DNA of 64,000 bases from Rhizomys pruinosus (GCA_009823505.1 VZQC01008797.1:408558-472557), one strand, 5' to 3'. Shown: positions 30,729 through 41,783, counted from the first letter of the stretch. Program-made: numbers and translations. The notes: generated by a model from the letters alone, not told the origin.

Positions 30729-31658
30729 TCAGTTTCTGGATCTGAAGATTATCTTCCTTAGGGCTCCTTTGATGTCACGATTCCTCAGGCTGTAGATGAA
30801 GGGATTGACCAAGGGTGTCACCACTGTGAAGAGGACAGTGGCCACTGTGTCCTGAATTGAATAGGAAGATGAAGGACGCATATAGACACCCAGGATCGCC
30901 CCATAGAAGAGGGAGACCACAGTGAGGTGGGACCCACATGTGGAGAGAGCTTTCCTTATCCCTTGGGCAGATTGTAACTTCAGAACATTAGAGAAGATGC
31001 AAACATAGGAAACAACAATACAGGTAAATGGTGTCAGAAATACCACTCCACCCACAGTGAAGACCATCAAGTCATTGACAAAGGTATCAGAACAAGAGAG
31101 CTTCAGGATAGGGTAGGGGTCACAAAAATAGTGACGCACAGCATTGTGGGAACAAAAGGTGAGTCGAACCATGAGGAGAGTGTGCAACAGAGCATGCAGG
31201 TTCGTAATGACCCATGATGTGGCCACCAGAAGGACACAGAGCCCGGGCCTCATGATCATGGTGTAACGCAGCGGATGACAAATGGCGACATAGCGGTCAT
31301 AGGCCATCACACTCAGGAGGAAGCCGTCCATGTTGATGAAGGTGATGAAGAAGTAGATCTGGATCATGCACTCTGTGTAAGAAATGGATTTGCTTCCCAT
31401 CACATGATTTGCCAGCATCTTAGGGACCGTGACTGAGGAAAAGCAGATGTCGACACTGGAGAGGTTGGCCAAGAAGAAGTACATGGGGGAGTGGAGATGA
31501 GGGTCACAGCTGATGGCCAGGATGATGAGGAGGTTCCCAGTGATGGTGACCATGTACAGGCACAAGAACAGCCCAAAGAGAACCTCTTCCTGCTCTGACT
31601 TTCCAGAGAGTCCCAGGAAGAAGAATTCTGTGACCAATGACTCATTGTCCCCATTCAT
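30729..31658 (-). CDS. Olfactory receptor, class II family-1 type (second)
   Basis: A seven-helix odorant receptor of 309 residues with the same predicted role as its paralogues at 8405-9328 and 46490-47488. Marks include N-glycosylation NES near residue 5, PMYFFLANLS, the Cys before TM3, MAYDRYVAICHPL, all three ECL2 cysteines (FCSHNAV, YFCDP, LSCSD), KALSTCGSHL and NPFIYSLRNRD. The longest ORF would begin at 31697. Residues 1-13 of that reading are intronic, because a strong acceptor (pyrimidine tract then cccttgtag) ends at 31661, 2 nt before this ATG. It appears intact. The ligand is unknown and the subfamily unresolved. Confidence 0.95.
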   Translation of the reverse strand: MNGDNESLVTEFFFLGLSGKSEQEEVLFGLFLCLYMVTITGNLLIILAISCDPHLHSPMYFFLANLSSVDICFSSVTVPKMLANHVMGSKSISYTECMIQIYFFITFINMDGFLLSVMAYDRYVAICHPLRYTMIMRPGLCVLLVATSWVITNLHALLHTLLMVRLTFCSHNAVRHYFCDPYPILKLSCSDTFVNDLMVFTVGGVVFLTPFTCIVVSYVCIFSNVLKLQSAQGIRKALSTCGSHLTVVSLFYGAILGVYMRPSSSYSIQDTVATVLFTVVTPLVNPFIYSLRNRDIKGALRKIIFRSRN

Positions 31659-31982
31659 GTCTACAAGGGAAAAGGTGTCATCATCCAGCAGGAGCATTTG
31701 GCAACACTTGCAGAAAAATCGTTTTCTATTTTGCAGCAGTTTACTAACAGGTTGAGAATAAATCTAAATACAGTTCTCTTATTGTGTAATTTTATTGAGA
31801 AAGCCTGGCTGATTTAAACAGGGTATAATTCTGACAGCTGTAGTTTTCTTAATTCTATTTCTATTTACTGAGCACCACATGGCAGGAAATTTCTCATATA
31901 ATTTTTACCTCAGTCTAATAGTTGAGGTCACATATTTCAGTTTATAGATGAAGAAATTTTGGATAGGATCATTAGGCTTCTT

Positions 31983-32215
31983 TTTTTAATTTTTTAAATT
32001 TTATTTATTTTTGTATATGTATGAATGTACTGTCTGCATGTAGCTTTGTGCACCTGTGTCATGCAATGCCACAGAGGTCAGAAGAGGGTGTCGGATTCCC
32101 CTGGAACTGGAGTTAAAGACTATTTTCAGCCACCATGTGGGTGCTGGGGATCGAACCACAGGTCCTCTGCAAGAGCAGTCAGCGCTCTTAACCGCTAGGC
32201 CATCTCTCCAGCCCC
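31983..32215 (-). mobile_element. B2-type SINE with 13-bp target duplication
   Basis: Antisense; cattaggcttctt at 31970-31982 and 32216-32228. Confidence 0.94.
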
Positions 32216-32228
32216 CATTAGGCTTCTT

Positions 32229-32894
32229 AAACCATGTTCACAGAGCCAATAGTGGAAGTCTGAAGCAAGCCTGAGAGTTTGGCTTTAGTCTACACTGTAT
32301 CTCGAACAGCTTTCATGTATGGAAATCTTAACCAAGAGGCAACTGCCTTGTTAGGTACCTGAGGGGTTTTTTTTTCTCTGACTTTCCTACCTTTTGAAAA
32401 ATATAAAGTGTGTGGGCTCTGATAGAACTTTCTGGTGCTGATCCTACTGACACATGCCTTGCACGTGTCACTAAGATGCTGTCACCATGGTCTGTGACTT
32501 GAGTTGTTGCTCTGAAATCTGTGTGCTTTAGCAGCATTCCTGCTAAAGAGGAATTACTGAATGATAAAGAGCAATTTCCTATGGTCTATCCAAAGGTCAA
32601 ACCAGAACTGAGAAATCATCTTAACCAGGTAGAAGGGTAAATCAAGGAAAACATTTTGTCTACAAGAATCTACCATGTTAAAACAGAAAAGGACAGCACT
32701 ACTCACCTGTTTGATCAAAGCCTGGAGGACAAGGAAAAACAAAGAGGCAGCAGCTCTTTGTGAGGTAGAGGCGGGAACAAAGGATACCACAGGGAATGTT
32801 TGGGGGGATTGGTTATAGGAAATGTGTATTGTACACAGGGTCTACTCCTAAGACAGTTAAATTAGTGAAATTAAGGGAAGATAGCTAAGAAATT
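32229..32894. other. Intronic DNA, no gene or repeat recognised
   Basis: Nothing supported beyond position inside the inferred intron. Confidence 0.5.
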
Positions 32895-33310
32895 TTAATC
32901 TTTACCTGATTGATCCTGCCAGTAGCATCATAGGAATAGAGGAAGGAGAAGAATCCCAAGAGAATGGTATTGATCAGATCTTCAACAGAATAATAGATGA
33001 AATTTTCCCCAAACTAAAAAAAAGACAAACCAATACAAATACAAGAAGCACATAGAACTCCAAACAGACAAGATCAGAAAAGAAACTCTCCACGCCATAT
33101 CATAGTTAAAATGCTAGAACACCCAAAACAATGACAAAATTCTTAAAACCACAAGAGAAAAACAACAAGTGACCTATAAGGGGAAACCCATCAAGATTAC
33201 AACTGACTTCCCAGTTCAAACTATGAAAGCAAGAAGAACGCAGAGCAAAGCATTCCCAGTGTTAAAGGACTATAGCTCCCAACCCAGGTTACTATACCCA
33301 AGTAATTTTA
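32895..33310 (+). mobile_element. L1/HAL1-type LINE ORF1-region fragment
   Basis: 'caaacagacaagatcagaaa', 'gccatatcatagttaaaatg', 'gggaaacccatcaagattac' and 'tatacccaagtaa' follow the known order of the mammalian L1/HAL1 ORF1 3' region. The frame is broken by several stops. Confidence 0.7.
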
Positions 33311-33742
33311 ATCTTGATTAGCTGGAGCTACAATATAAAGAGATGGGTTAGAGAAAATTAGACTGCTCCTGGGGCTTTACAGCGATTGTGCATCCTGAGG
33401 GACACAGGAGGACATTGTAAGATTCGCTATCAAGACAGAGAAGAGGATGCCTAGATGGGTATGTCCTAAAGATGGATTGTTCCCACAGTAGAAGCAAAAA
33501 GAAGATGGGAAACAATTGGAAGGCAATTTGTCCTGCAACTTGAAATTGTTACTAAGGTCAGATGTTGAGAACAAGCAGCTGAAAATCTCCCATGTCTCCT
33601 ATTACAGTATTTGTGTTCCAAGATAGTCTGCATTGGGAGAGTCTCTTACTGGAAATCAACAGTACTGTTTCATGTTGAGCTTCCATAGGAAGCTGCACCA
33701 CACGACTAACTCCCTTTAACTCTGACTGGAGATTTGTTAGTG

Positions 33743-34105
33743 GACTGGACAGCTCTAGTGTCAACTTGACACACCAAGGTTGAGGGAGCCTCCACTGGAC
33801 TGGCCTGTGGTCATATATGTGAGGTATTTTCTTGATTCGTGAGTGATGTGGGAGAGCCCAACCCACTGTGGGCAGTGCCACCCCTGGTCAGGTTGTTCTG
33901 TGTTGTCTAAGAAAGCAGGCTGATCACAAGTCAGGAGAGTAAGCCAGTAAGCAGTGTTCCTCCATGGTCTGTGCTTCATGCTCTGAGTTCCTGCCTTGGG
34001 CTCCCTATGTGACCTGTGACCTGGGAGATGTAAGATGAATAAACTCTTTCCTCCTGAGTTGGTATTAGTCAGAGTGTTTTGTCATCAGCCCTGCAGCTTC
34101 CTCTT
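33743..34105 (+). mobile_element. LTR/RMER-type rodent repeat, sense copy
   Basis: Homologous to the reverse complement of about 15228-15850. Has AATAAA-type text near 34038 ('gatgaataaactctttc') and a 'tgttttgtcatcagc' end. Confidence 0.65.
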
Positions 34106-34765
34106 GGGGACAGAATGCCTCTGCCACTCCTTTAACAGGAATTCTTAGTTTGAGTGACTTAAATACTTCAATGTCTGCTTCACGTATTAATCTCCTGTAA
34201 ACCATGCTCACAACTGTGCCTGAGTCACCTGACATAGTTGCATCACTGAGCCAGGACCATTAAGGCTGATTCATTCCTGACTCCAGTACAAGCTTTCTTC
34301 CCCTTGGGCTCAAAATAGTGTCCAAGGTAGCTTAACTCTAACACTCTTTTATTGTGGAATTATGGCCCACGGTGGATGAATGTGGAGAAACAACTGGCAC
34401 ATACATCCAAATTAGGGACAGAACAAGACAGCCTCACATGTCTGAGGGAAGAGTCTGTTCTGAGATGGTGGGAAGTGGAGCTCTTGGCTCTGAGCCTCTG
34501 ACAAAGCCTATTAGGAAACTGTGGCCGTTGCTGACAGAATTGCTGCCTCTAATTATCCTTCCTTTCCTGCTGTCCTTTCCTATCTTCATGTTGCAAAGGT
34601 CCTTGCTTTGTTCTATGATGGAGGACACATCTTGCAAAGCTGTGCACACCAGACCATGACCTTGACTACACTCAGAGTGGGTCGGTGGGATGCTCCTCCC
34701 AGAATCTGGGAATCCAGCCGCTGTTGGGCTTAGCTGTTCCCTCACAGCTTCTCCAGCTCTCTCAC

Positions 34766-34945
34766 CTGGCTGCTCTCTGCTGCTGCCGGGGCCTTTCACA
34801 GAATGTCCATCTGTGCTGGATCCATCCTGGACCTGGATGTTGGGAAATTCAATGTGTGGGTGGTGGTAAGAACCAAAGGACGCTTCTCACTGGAGGGCAT
34901 TTAGAGTGAGGCACTGGCTCTCTTAGCCGAAGCTTGGATGATGGA
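34766..34945 (-). other. Probable noncoding exon 1 of the second OR gene
   Basis: Aligned with 11923-12085 and 49830-50010. Ends at donor CAG|GTGAGA (34768-34760), a different but fully consensus donor, which argues that the donor function is conserved. Shared text: 'gcctttcacagaat' (34791) and 'actggagggcatttagag' (34890). The upper limit is uncertain. Confidence 0.58.
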
Positions 34946-35060
34946 AGCAAACAAGTAGAATGTCCATCCCTGGAGATGGGGATTCCGTGGAGTGTCATCG
35001 CGCCAGTGCGCCCCGCCCCTACGGTCGATTCCTCAGGGGTCCTCGTTAGGGACACTCCTT
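34946..35060 (-). promoter_or_regulatory. Probable OR promoter, partly decayed motifs
   Basis: Keeps tccctggaga at 34967-34976, the best Olf/EBF-like match of the three genes. The second site reads ccctacgg (35017-35024) and the homeodomain core reads GTTA instead of ATTA (near 35045). Both changes are at CpG-prone positions. Confidence 0.5.
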
Positions 35061-35140
35061 AAGTGCTCACTGTTTGCTGTCTACGTAAGCCAAAGAAGTG
35101 GCTATAGAAAGACTTAGTTCCTGTGTAAATTCTTTCCAAA

Positions 35141-35270
35141 GCTGGACATGGTGCCCCACGCCTTCAATCCCAGCACTTGGGAGGCAGAGGCAGAGTTCAA
35201 GGCCTCACATAGTGAGTTCTAGGACAGCTGGGGCTACAGGTTGAGACTCTGTCTCAAAAATACAAAAAAA
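35141..35270 (+). mobile_element. B1 SINE with internal deletion
   Basis: 'gctggacatggtgccccacg', 'ggaggcaga ggcagagttc' with the usual 'gcggatctctgtga' missing; A-rich end. Confidence 0.88.
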
Positions 35271-35588
35271 ATACTTTTCCAAAGTTTTTTTGTTAATGTA
35301 AACGTTTAAAATAAAAAAATTACCTCTGGACATTATACATATTTGTATATAATTTATTTTTTCTTTATCATTCAATTAAAATATTCACCCATTCCACTGT
35401 GGGTTTTCTTTCTGTGTCTGTGGGCCTGACAGCTATTCACTCACAGTGTGATCCCAGTACAGTGTTTGCTACAGTATTCACAGGAAACTCAGAACTGACA
35501 GAAATGAAAGCTTTCTAGATTGTAATACATGTGGGGTGTTAATTCAACATGATGTCACACATCACCCTGTCTCTCCTCTATTATTTCT
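35271..35588. other. AT-rich DNA, no gene recognised
   Basis: Separates the promoter of the second OR unit from the TG-rich array. Confidence 0.5.
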
Positions 35589-37205
35589 GTGTGTGTGTGT
35601 CTACGTGTGTCCAGGTGTGTCCATGTGTGCAGGTTCATGTGTCTGCATGTGTTTGCATGTATGTGTGTATCTGTGTGTGTGCGTCTGTGTGTTTGTGTGT
35701 TCAGGTGTGTGCATGTGTTTGCATGTGCAAGTACACATGTGTGTGTCTGTCCATCTGTGTGTCTGTGTCCATGTGTGCATGTGCTTGTGTCTGCATGTAT
35801 TTGCAAATGCAAATGGGTGTGTGTGTCTGTGTGTGTGTCTGTGTCTGTGTCGTGTGTGTGTCTGTGCCTATGTCTCTGTCTGTGTCGTGTGTGTGTCTGT
35901 GTCGTATGTGTCTACATGTGTCTGTGTGTGTGTGTCTGTGTCGTGTGTCTGTGTCTGTGTCATGTGTGTGTCTGTGTGTTTCTGTGTCTGTGTCTGTGTT
36001 GTGTGTGTGTCTGTGTCTGTGTTGTGTGTGTGTCTGTGTGTGTATCTGTGTCATGTCTGTGTCTGTGTTGTGTGTGTGTCTGTGTGTCTGTGTGTGCCTG
36101 TGTCTGTGTCGTGTGTCATGTGTGTGTCTGTGTCTGTGTCATGTGTGTGTCTGTGTTGTGTGTGTGTCTGTGTGTATCTGTGTCTGTGTCTCTGTGTTCA
36201 AGTGTGTGCATGTGTTTGCATGTGCAAGTACACAAGTGTGTGTCTGTGTGTGTCTGTCCATCTGTGTGTCTTTGTCCATGTGTGCATGAGCTTGTGTCTG
36301 CATGTATTTGCAAGTGCGAATGTGTGTGTCTGTGTGTATCTGTGTCTGTGTCATGTGTGTGTCTGTGTTGTGTGTGTGTCTGTGTGTGTCTGTGTCTCTG
36401 TCATGTGTGTGTGTCTGTGTTGTGTGTGTGTCTGTTGTCTCTGTCTGTGTGTGTCTGCGTCTGTGTGTCTGTGTCTGTGTGTTTGTGTTTGTGTCTGTGT
36501 GTGTATCTGTGTCTGTGTGTGTCTGTGTGTGTGTCTGTCTGTGTGTGTCTGTGTCTGTGTCGTGCATCTGTGTGTGTGTCTGTGTCTGTGTTGTGTCTGT
36601 GTCTGTGTGTCTGTGTCTGTGTGTGTGTCTGAGTCTGTGTCTGTGTGTGTCTGTGTCTGTGTCTCTGTGTGTGTTTGTGTGTGTGTCTGTGTCTGTGTCT
36701 GTGTCATGTGTGTGTGTCTGTGCCTGTGTCTGTGTTGTGTGTGTGTGTCTATATCTGTGTTGTGTCTGTGTCTGTGTGTGTTTCTGTGTCTGTGTCATGT
36801 GTCATGTGTGTGTCTGTGTCTATCATTTGTCGTGTGTGTGTGTGTATCTGTGTCTGTGTCTGTGTGTATCTGTGTCTGTGTCTGTGTGTATCTGTGTCAG
36901 TATCATGTGTGTGTATCTGTGTCTGTGTCTGTGTGTGTGTCTGTGTCTGTGTGTATCTGTGTCAGTGTCATGTGTGTGTGTCTGTGTCTCTGCTGTGTCT
37001 GTGTCTGTGTGTGTATCTGTGTCTGTGTCGTGTGTGTGTCTGTGTGTGTGTCTATGTCTGTGTTGTGTGTCTGTGTGTGTGTCATGTGTGTGTGTCTGTG
37101 TCTGTGTCTGTGTCATGTGTGTTTGTGTCTGTGTCTGTGTCGTGTCTGTGCCTGTGTCTGTGTCTGTGTTGTGTGTGTGTCTGTGTCTGTGTCAGTGTCA
37201 TGTGT
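35589..37205. repeat. 1.6-kb TG/TCTG array with higher-order duplication
   Basis: Almost entirely (TG)n and TGTGTCTG units with scattered TCATG and TCGTG variants. Two distinctive non-repeat islands (about 35700-35820 and 36197-36320), both with 'gcatgtgtttgcatgtgcaa' and 'cttgtgtctgcatgtatttg', are offset by 497 bp, so a block of that size was duplicated. Long Cys/Val/Ser ORFs on plus and Thr/His/Gln ORFs on minus are artefacts of the repeat and I do not call them. Confidence 0.97.
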
Positions 37206-37267
37206 ATAGGCCAGCAGCATCCTTGGGTGTTGTTTCTCAGGTCCCATCTACCTTGCTTTGTTTGTTT

Positions 37268-37498
37268 AATTAATTAATTAACTAATTAATTTTTATTTTA
37301 TGTGTATGAGTATTTTTCCTGCATGTAGATAGGTCCACCTGTGTCGTGCAATGCCCAAGGAGGCCAGAAAAGGGGCCTCAGAATCCTGAAACTGGAGATA
37401 CAGACTGTTTTTAGCTGCCGTTTGGGTGCTGGGACTGGAACCTAGGTCCTCTGTCAGAACAGCCAGTGCTTTTCCCCTCTGAGCTCTGTCTTCATCCC
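37268..37498 (-). mobile_element. B2-type SINE
   Basis: Antisense; (TTAA)n at its tail side (37266-37291); diverged head. Confidence 0.82.
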
Positions 37499-37504
37499 TT
37501 ACCC

Positions 37505-37724
37505 TGTTTTACAGAAACAAGGTCTCTCACCTCGTCTAGAACTTTCTGATTAGGTGAGGCTAGCTGGCCGGCAAGCCCCAGGGATCCACTGTCCTGTCTC
37601 CTTGATGCTGAGATTTTCGAGTATGTGCCGCTAGGCTTGACTTCCTTATGTGGCTCCTGGGATGGAACTCAAGTCCTCATGCTTGCAAGACAAACACTTC
37701 ACTCACGAGCGTCTCCTCAGCCCC
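37505..37724 (-). mobile_element. B4-like SINE
   Basis: Antisense B1-like front ('gaaacaaggtctctcacctc') joined to a tRNA-like end ('caagtcctcatgcttgcaag', 'tctcctcagcccc'). Confidence 0.6.
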
Positions 37725-38890
37725 TATTTTTATTCTTTCTTAGAATGCACGTCTTGTCACTATGACTGGGGAGACTAAAAGCAAACCCCACTGGTTTGCT
37801 TGCCGGTGTCATTTATGCTTTCCTAAAGCTTCTTACTCCTCTGAGTCACTTTTGGGTGTTAGGGTTCTGGAGTCACTTGAGTGCTGTGGAAACATGAGAC
37901 AAAGTTACCATCAAAGTTACTGCAAGACCAAGTGACAATGGACTGGCTTCCACAGGGGGGAGACAAAATTAAGAGAAGTCTTCCGGATAGTTTGGAGTGT
38001 TTAACCCCTTAAGTAGTAACCCACCTCCTACTGGAGTTCATACATTTCCTCACACTTATCTGTACAAGCACAGAAATCATTACATTAGCAGTATTCCATA
38101 GCATCTGATTCTAAAGGTAATGATCAGGCATGGCTATGGCAATCTGATGCATCGCAGGAACCTCACTCACACAGATTCCTCTGAAGTCCACATTTAGAAA
38201 CTCATATTCTATGGAAGGATAAACAGGAATTCTGATTTTAGCACATTCCTACTCCAAGCAGTATAGACGGCCACATTAGTCAGAGCATTGTACAGATCCA
38301 TGTGACAGCCCCTTCAGTCTCCTGGCAGAGGCTGGCTTGTTTGGGTATCAGGAATCTCCCATGCTTGTAGAGGGGAAACAGGTGGTTGTGTAGATGAAGG
38401 AGTTCAGTCCTAGGTCTCTTTGATTCCAGCATAGGTAGACTTCTAGGAGCATGGCATTTGTGTAGTTTTTCCCCTCTTCTAAGGTTCTGTCTAAAGACAC
38501 AAGTGACTGGGCAAACAATGGCCCCTCCTAAGGCTTCTCCATCAAGAACTTGCCTCATCTCCTCCCACACCGTACCTTTAGGGTACCATGTCACAGTTTT
38601 GAACAGAACATCTAGCAGAGGGAATGCCACCTAAACTAACAATGTCCCAGCACACCACAGGACCACACATCACTGTGGTTCAGTGACTAGGTTACCGTCC
38701 AGCACCTGTAGACCCTTGCTGTCATCTTTTCATGCTCACATCTTGGCCTTAGGACAATCTCAAATCTATTTTGGCTGTGGTATTCACCAACTAATGTCTG
38801 GTGTCTAATATTTGGGATTATTTTCTACATGTGTTACTAATATTGTTTCTCAATTGACTTTTGTTTTGGTCAAAGAACATAATATGTGAG
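37725..38890. other. Unassigned DNA, no gene recognised
   Basis: A 116-codon ORF on the minus strand (38280-38630) is the only notable frame. I see no domain, signal peptide or paralogue in the window, and base composition is ordinary, so I leave it uncalled. Confidence 0.5.
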
Positions 38891-39161
38891 CCTAGTTTGT
38901 GTGTGTGTGTGTTTTCTGTGTGTGTTGCATACATATGAGACTATGAAAATGCACATCCACATAGGTGACCACACAGAAGCCAGAGCATGCTGTTGGGTGT
39001 CTTCCTCTATTTCTCTCTGCCTTATTGCCTTGAGACCAGGTCACCCACTGAACCAGAAGCTTGCCTTTTCAACTAGGCAGGCTGTCCAACAGGCTCCTGT
39101 GATCCATCTGTGTCCACCCCACAATGTTGGGGTTATAGGCATGCCCACTCATATCTAACTT

Positions 39162-39402
39162 TCTATTTTTTTCTAATTTTTAATATATAGGTTATTTTCA
39201 TTTTATGTGTATGAGTCTTATGCCTGAATGTATGTAAGTGCACCCATTCATGCAATGCCCATGTAGCTCAGAAGAGGGTGTCAGATTCTATTGTAACTGG
39301 AGATATGGAGAGTTGTTAACTGCCATGTGGGTGCTGGAAATTGATCCTGAGTCCTTTACAAGAGCAGCCAGTGCTCTTAACCACTGAACTATCTCCTCAA
39401 CC
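39162..39402 (-). mobile_element. B2-type SINE
   Basis: Antisense; flanked by 'catatctaacttt' (about 39149) and 'catatccagcttt' (about 39403). Confidence 0.88.
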
Positions 39403-39415
39403 CCATATCCAGCTT

Positions 39416-39645
39416 TTTAAAATTTTTAATTATTTATTTTTATCTTATGTTTATGAATGCTTTGCCTGCGTGTATGTAAGTGTATTCATGTCACGTAATG
39501 CCCTGCAGAAGTCAGAAGAAGCCTTCAGATCTGATGGAACTGGAGTATGGACAGTTGTTAGCTGACATGTGGGTGCCGAGAACCTAACTTGGATCCTCTG
39601 CAGGAGCAGCCAGTGCTCTTAACCATTGAGCCATCTCTCCAGCTC
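39416..39645 (-). mobile_element. B2-type SINE
   Basis: Antisense; directly follows the preceding B2, separated only by the target-like copy 'catatccagcttt'. A third related copy 'ctcatagcttttta' follows at about 39645. Confidence 0.88.
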
Positions 39646-39974
39646 TCATAGCTTTTTAGGTGGGTGCTGTTGGAGTCAAGCTCAGGTCCTCATGCTTGCA
39701 AGGTAAGTGCTCTCACATCCTGAGCCATCTCCCCGCCCCTGAGCCAGGTCCTCTGAATGTGCTTCATGGTGCAGTACAGTTTAAAGCCAAGTGATGGCAA
39801 GCTGGATGATAACATAGCTTAGCTCCTTCTGTCTTCACTGATGTTTTAGTTCAGGTGTATGATTAACGATAGAATTTTATTAACAAAGACCTGCTTTTAT
39901 TTCTGCCAGCTTTATTTTGCATGTATATTAAATTTGATTTTGATGAACATGTATGTTTTTTATTGTACTGCCTT

Positions 39975-40133
39975 TCTTTCTTTCTTTTGGTCTGTTTGAG
40001 ACAGGCTCTCCATGTAACCCTAGCTGGCCTATAACTCCCTATGTAAATCAGGCTGGCCTTAAACTCACAGAGATCCACCTGTCTCTGTCTCCTAAGTGCT
40101 GGGATTAAAGGCATGAGCCACCAAGCCCAGCTG
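39975..40133 (-). mobile_element. B1 SINE
   Basis: Antisense; 'gagacaggctctccatgtaa', 'gctgggattaaaggcatgag'. Confidence 0.93.
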
Positions 40134-40934
40134 TGCTTATAAGTTGAAATTTCCCTTTTTTTTTAAGAAAAAAAAAGAAATTTCCCTTTTTTATTGTGGG
40201 AAATATTTTCTCTATTAGAATATATTTTCATTAATCTGGGCTAACTGTGTGGCCTTAAACATCCAAAAGGAAAGTATAACCAGAAATAAATAATCAGTAA
40301 AGCCTGAGAAACTGTACTTCAGGTATAAAACTTGAGATCTTAGTAAAAAGACAAAAAAGAGCACTTTTTTGCCTGTCTTCAATTCTTACTGGCAAGCACA
40401 TCTACCCTATGGCTGCCACGGCTTTTGCCATCCTTCAAAGACATGAAAACACAGCTTTTCAACCTTCCAATATGGACTGAAGACTCATATCTCTCCAAGA
40501 ATCCTCCAGACCTTCAATGACAGATGGGGACTGCTGAGACATCCAGCTTGTGGACTGAGCAGCTACTGGGGTTTCACCCTCTTCAGAGTATAGACTACCA
40601 TTGTTGGACTACCCAGGCTGTATGATGGAGACCAGCACAGAAAAATCAAGACAGGACACAGTGCTTACTCATTTGGTGACCATGGGAAGGGAAAACCCCA
40701 GTGTGGAGCACAAGGGCAACACTGATGGTTGTATGGACTTTCCAAGGAAGAACCTTCAAACAATTCCTTAAGGAAAACATGACATCTCTCAGCCTAATAA
40801 AAAAATCATAAGCTGAGGTTGCTAAAACCTGAGATGTCATAATCTTAATATATGTGTGGCATGCATATGTGCATATTTTGGAGTGATACATATTGGAAGG
40901 AACAACAACAACAACAACAACACAAAAAGACTGG
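40134..40934. other. Interspersed-repeat-like DNA, no gene recognised
   Basis: 40380-40660 ('gactgctgagacatccagc', 'ggactgagcagctactgg', 'ttgttggactaccc') has the look of a rodent dispersed repeat I cannot name. It leads into 40935-41143. A 161-codon minus ORF (40646-41131) spans this junction and is not conserved in the related copy at 18690-18893. Confidence 0.45.
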
Positions 40935-41143
40935 GTCAAAGAACTGACTGAAACAGTAAACTTCTGCCCAAAATGGTAAACTTCTGCATCGAAAAAAACT
41001 TTTTTAAAAGACTGAGAAAAAGATGAAAGCATGTATGGCAGAATGCATGATACATGAGCTCTGGTGGGGTGGGGGGCAAGGAGGGGGGAATTGGTTAAAT
41101 TTGATTGAGAAATGGTGTAGGAAATGCACAAAACTTCAAGAAA
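40935..41143 (+). repeat. Dispersed unidentified repeat, copy 3
   Basis: The fullest 3' portion of the family: 'actgaaacagtaaacttctg', 'gcagaatgcatgatacatg', 'tggtggggtggggggcaagg', A-rich end. A (CAA)n run precedes it at 40901-40922. Confidence 0.6.
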
Positions 41144-41580
41144 AAAATTGTTTTAAACAAAAGGAATGTATTTTCATCCTGTATTAGTAAAACTATGTTA
41201 TTTTTGTAAAATTGATATGTGAATGACATATATCCTGACATATATTAGGCAGACACTTTATAAAAATTTTTAAAGTTGTTTTCAAGGAAATATCAAGCCT
41301 GTTACAGTTACTCTGATGTAGCTAGAAAAAGACTTCCCTTGTATTGTAGGAGCCATTCATATATTACATATATACTACATCTGGATCATATTTCTACCCA
41401 CTAGGCTAATCTCTACCTTTTAATGAGTTTAATACATTTGTGTTTAATAGATAGAAAATTTTTTACTTATGCCATTAGGATTTTTCTTGTTCATTACTTC
41501 TTTCATCAATATCATATTTTTAGAAGTTAGTTGATTTTAGCCTGCCAGTTTGATTCCATTCTTCTTTCTTTACCTGTTTT
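41144..41580 (-). mobile_element. Possible old antisense LINE remnant
   Basis: 41405-41560 has the tract 'gagtttaatacatttgtgtt' and L1/HAL1-like antisense composition. Limits uncertain. Confidence 0.4.
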
Positions 41581-41584
41581 TTAA

Positions 41585-41770
41585 GTGCATTTATTTATTT
41601 ATTTATTTATTATTTGTGCGTATGTGTGTGTGCCAAGGAGATCATGTGAAGGTCAGAGGACAACTTTCAGGAGTCAGTTCTCCTGTTCTACCACATCAGC
41701 TCCTAGATGGAGCTTGGATCATCAGGCTAAGAAACAAGAGCTTTGGCTCCCTGAGCCATCTTACCAACCC
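41585..41770 (-). mobile_element. B3-like SINE
   Basis: Antisense; (ATTT)n 41588-41612, 'atgtgaaggtcagaggacaa' and a head ending 'gagccatcttaccaaccc'. Confidence 0.7.
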
Positions 41771-41783
41771 TGAGATCTTTTTT

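Larger units (their letters stand above)
31661..34765 (-). other. Inferred 5' UTR intron of the second OR gene
   Basis: 3,105 bp from donor CAG|GTGAGA (GT at 34765-34764) to the acceptor at 31661. It holds a B2 (31983-32215), an L1/HAL1 fragment (32895-33310) and an RMER-type repeat (33743-34105), which explains why it is longer than in the other two genes. Confidence 0.62.
38895..39740 (-). mobile_element. B4-like SINE split by two B2 copies
   Basis: Outer parts 38895-39148 and 39648-39740 read as one antisense B4-like element; the end is 'gcttgcaaggtaagtgctc' with 'gagccatctccccgcccc'. Two B2s sit between them in tandem. Confidence 0.6.

Noticed and set aside
34000..34060. AATAAA-type signal as a poly(A) site of a gene upstream of the second OR
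   Set aside because: It lies in the RMER-type repeat and has no associated ORF.
35536..37277. A 557-codon Cys/Val/Ser ORF and many other long frames on both strands
   Set aside because: They are translations of a TG/TCTG simple repeat; they have no domain, no start context and no sequence complexity.
38280..38630. Minus-strand ORF of 116 codons
   Set aside because: No recognisable domain, paralogue or regulatory context. A chance frame of this length is expected in 64 kb.
40646..41131. Minus-strand ORF of 161 codons
   Set aside because: Overlaps the unidentified dispersed repeat, includes a low-complexity (GTT)n run and is not kept open in the related copy at 18690-18893.
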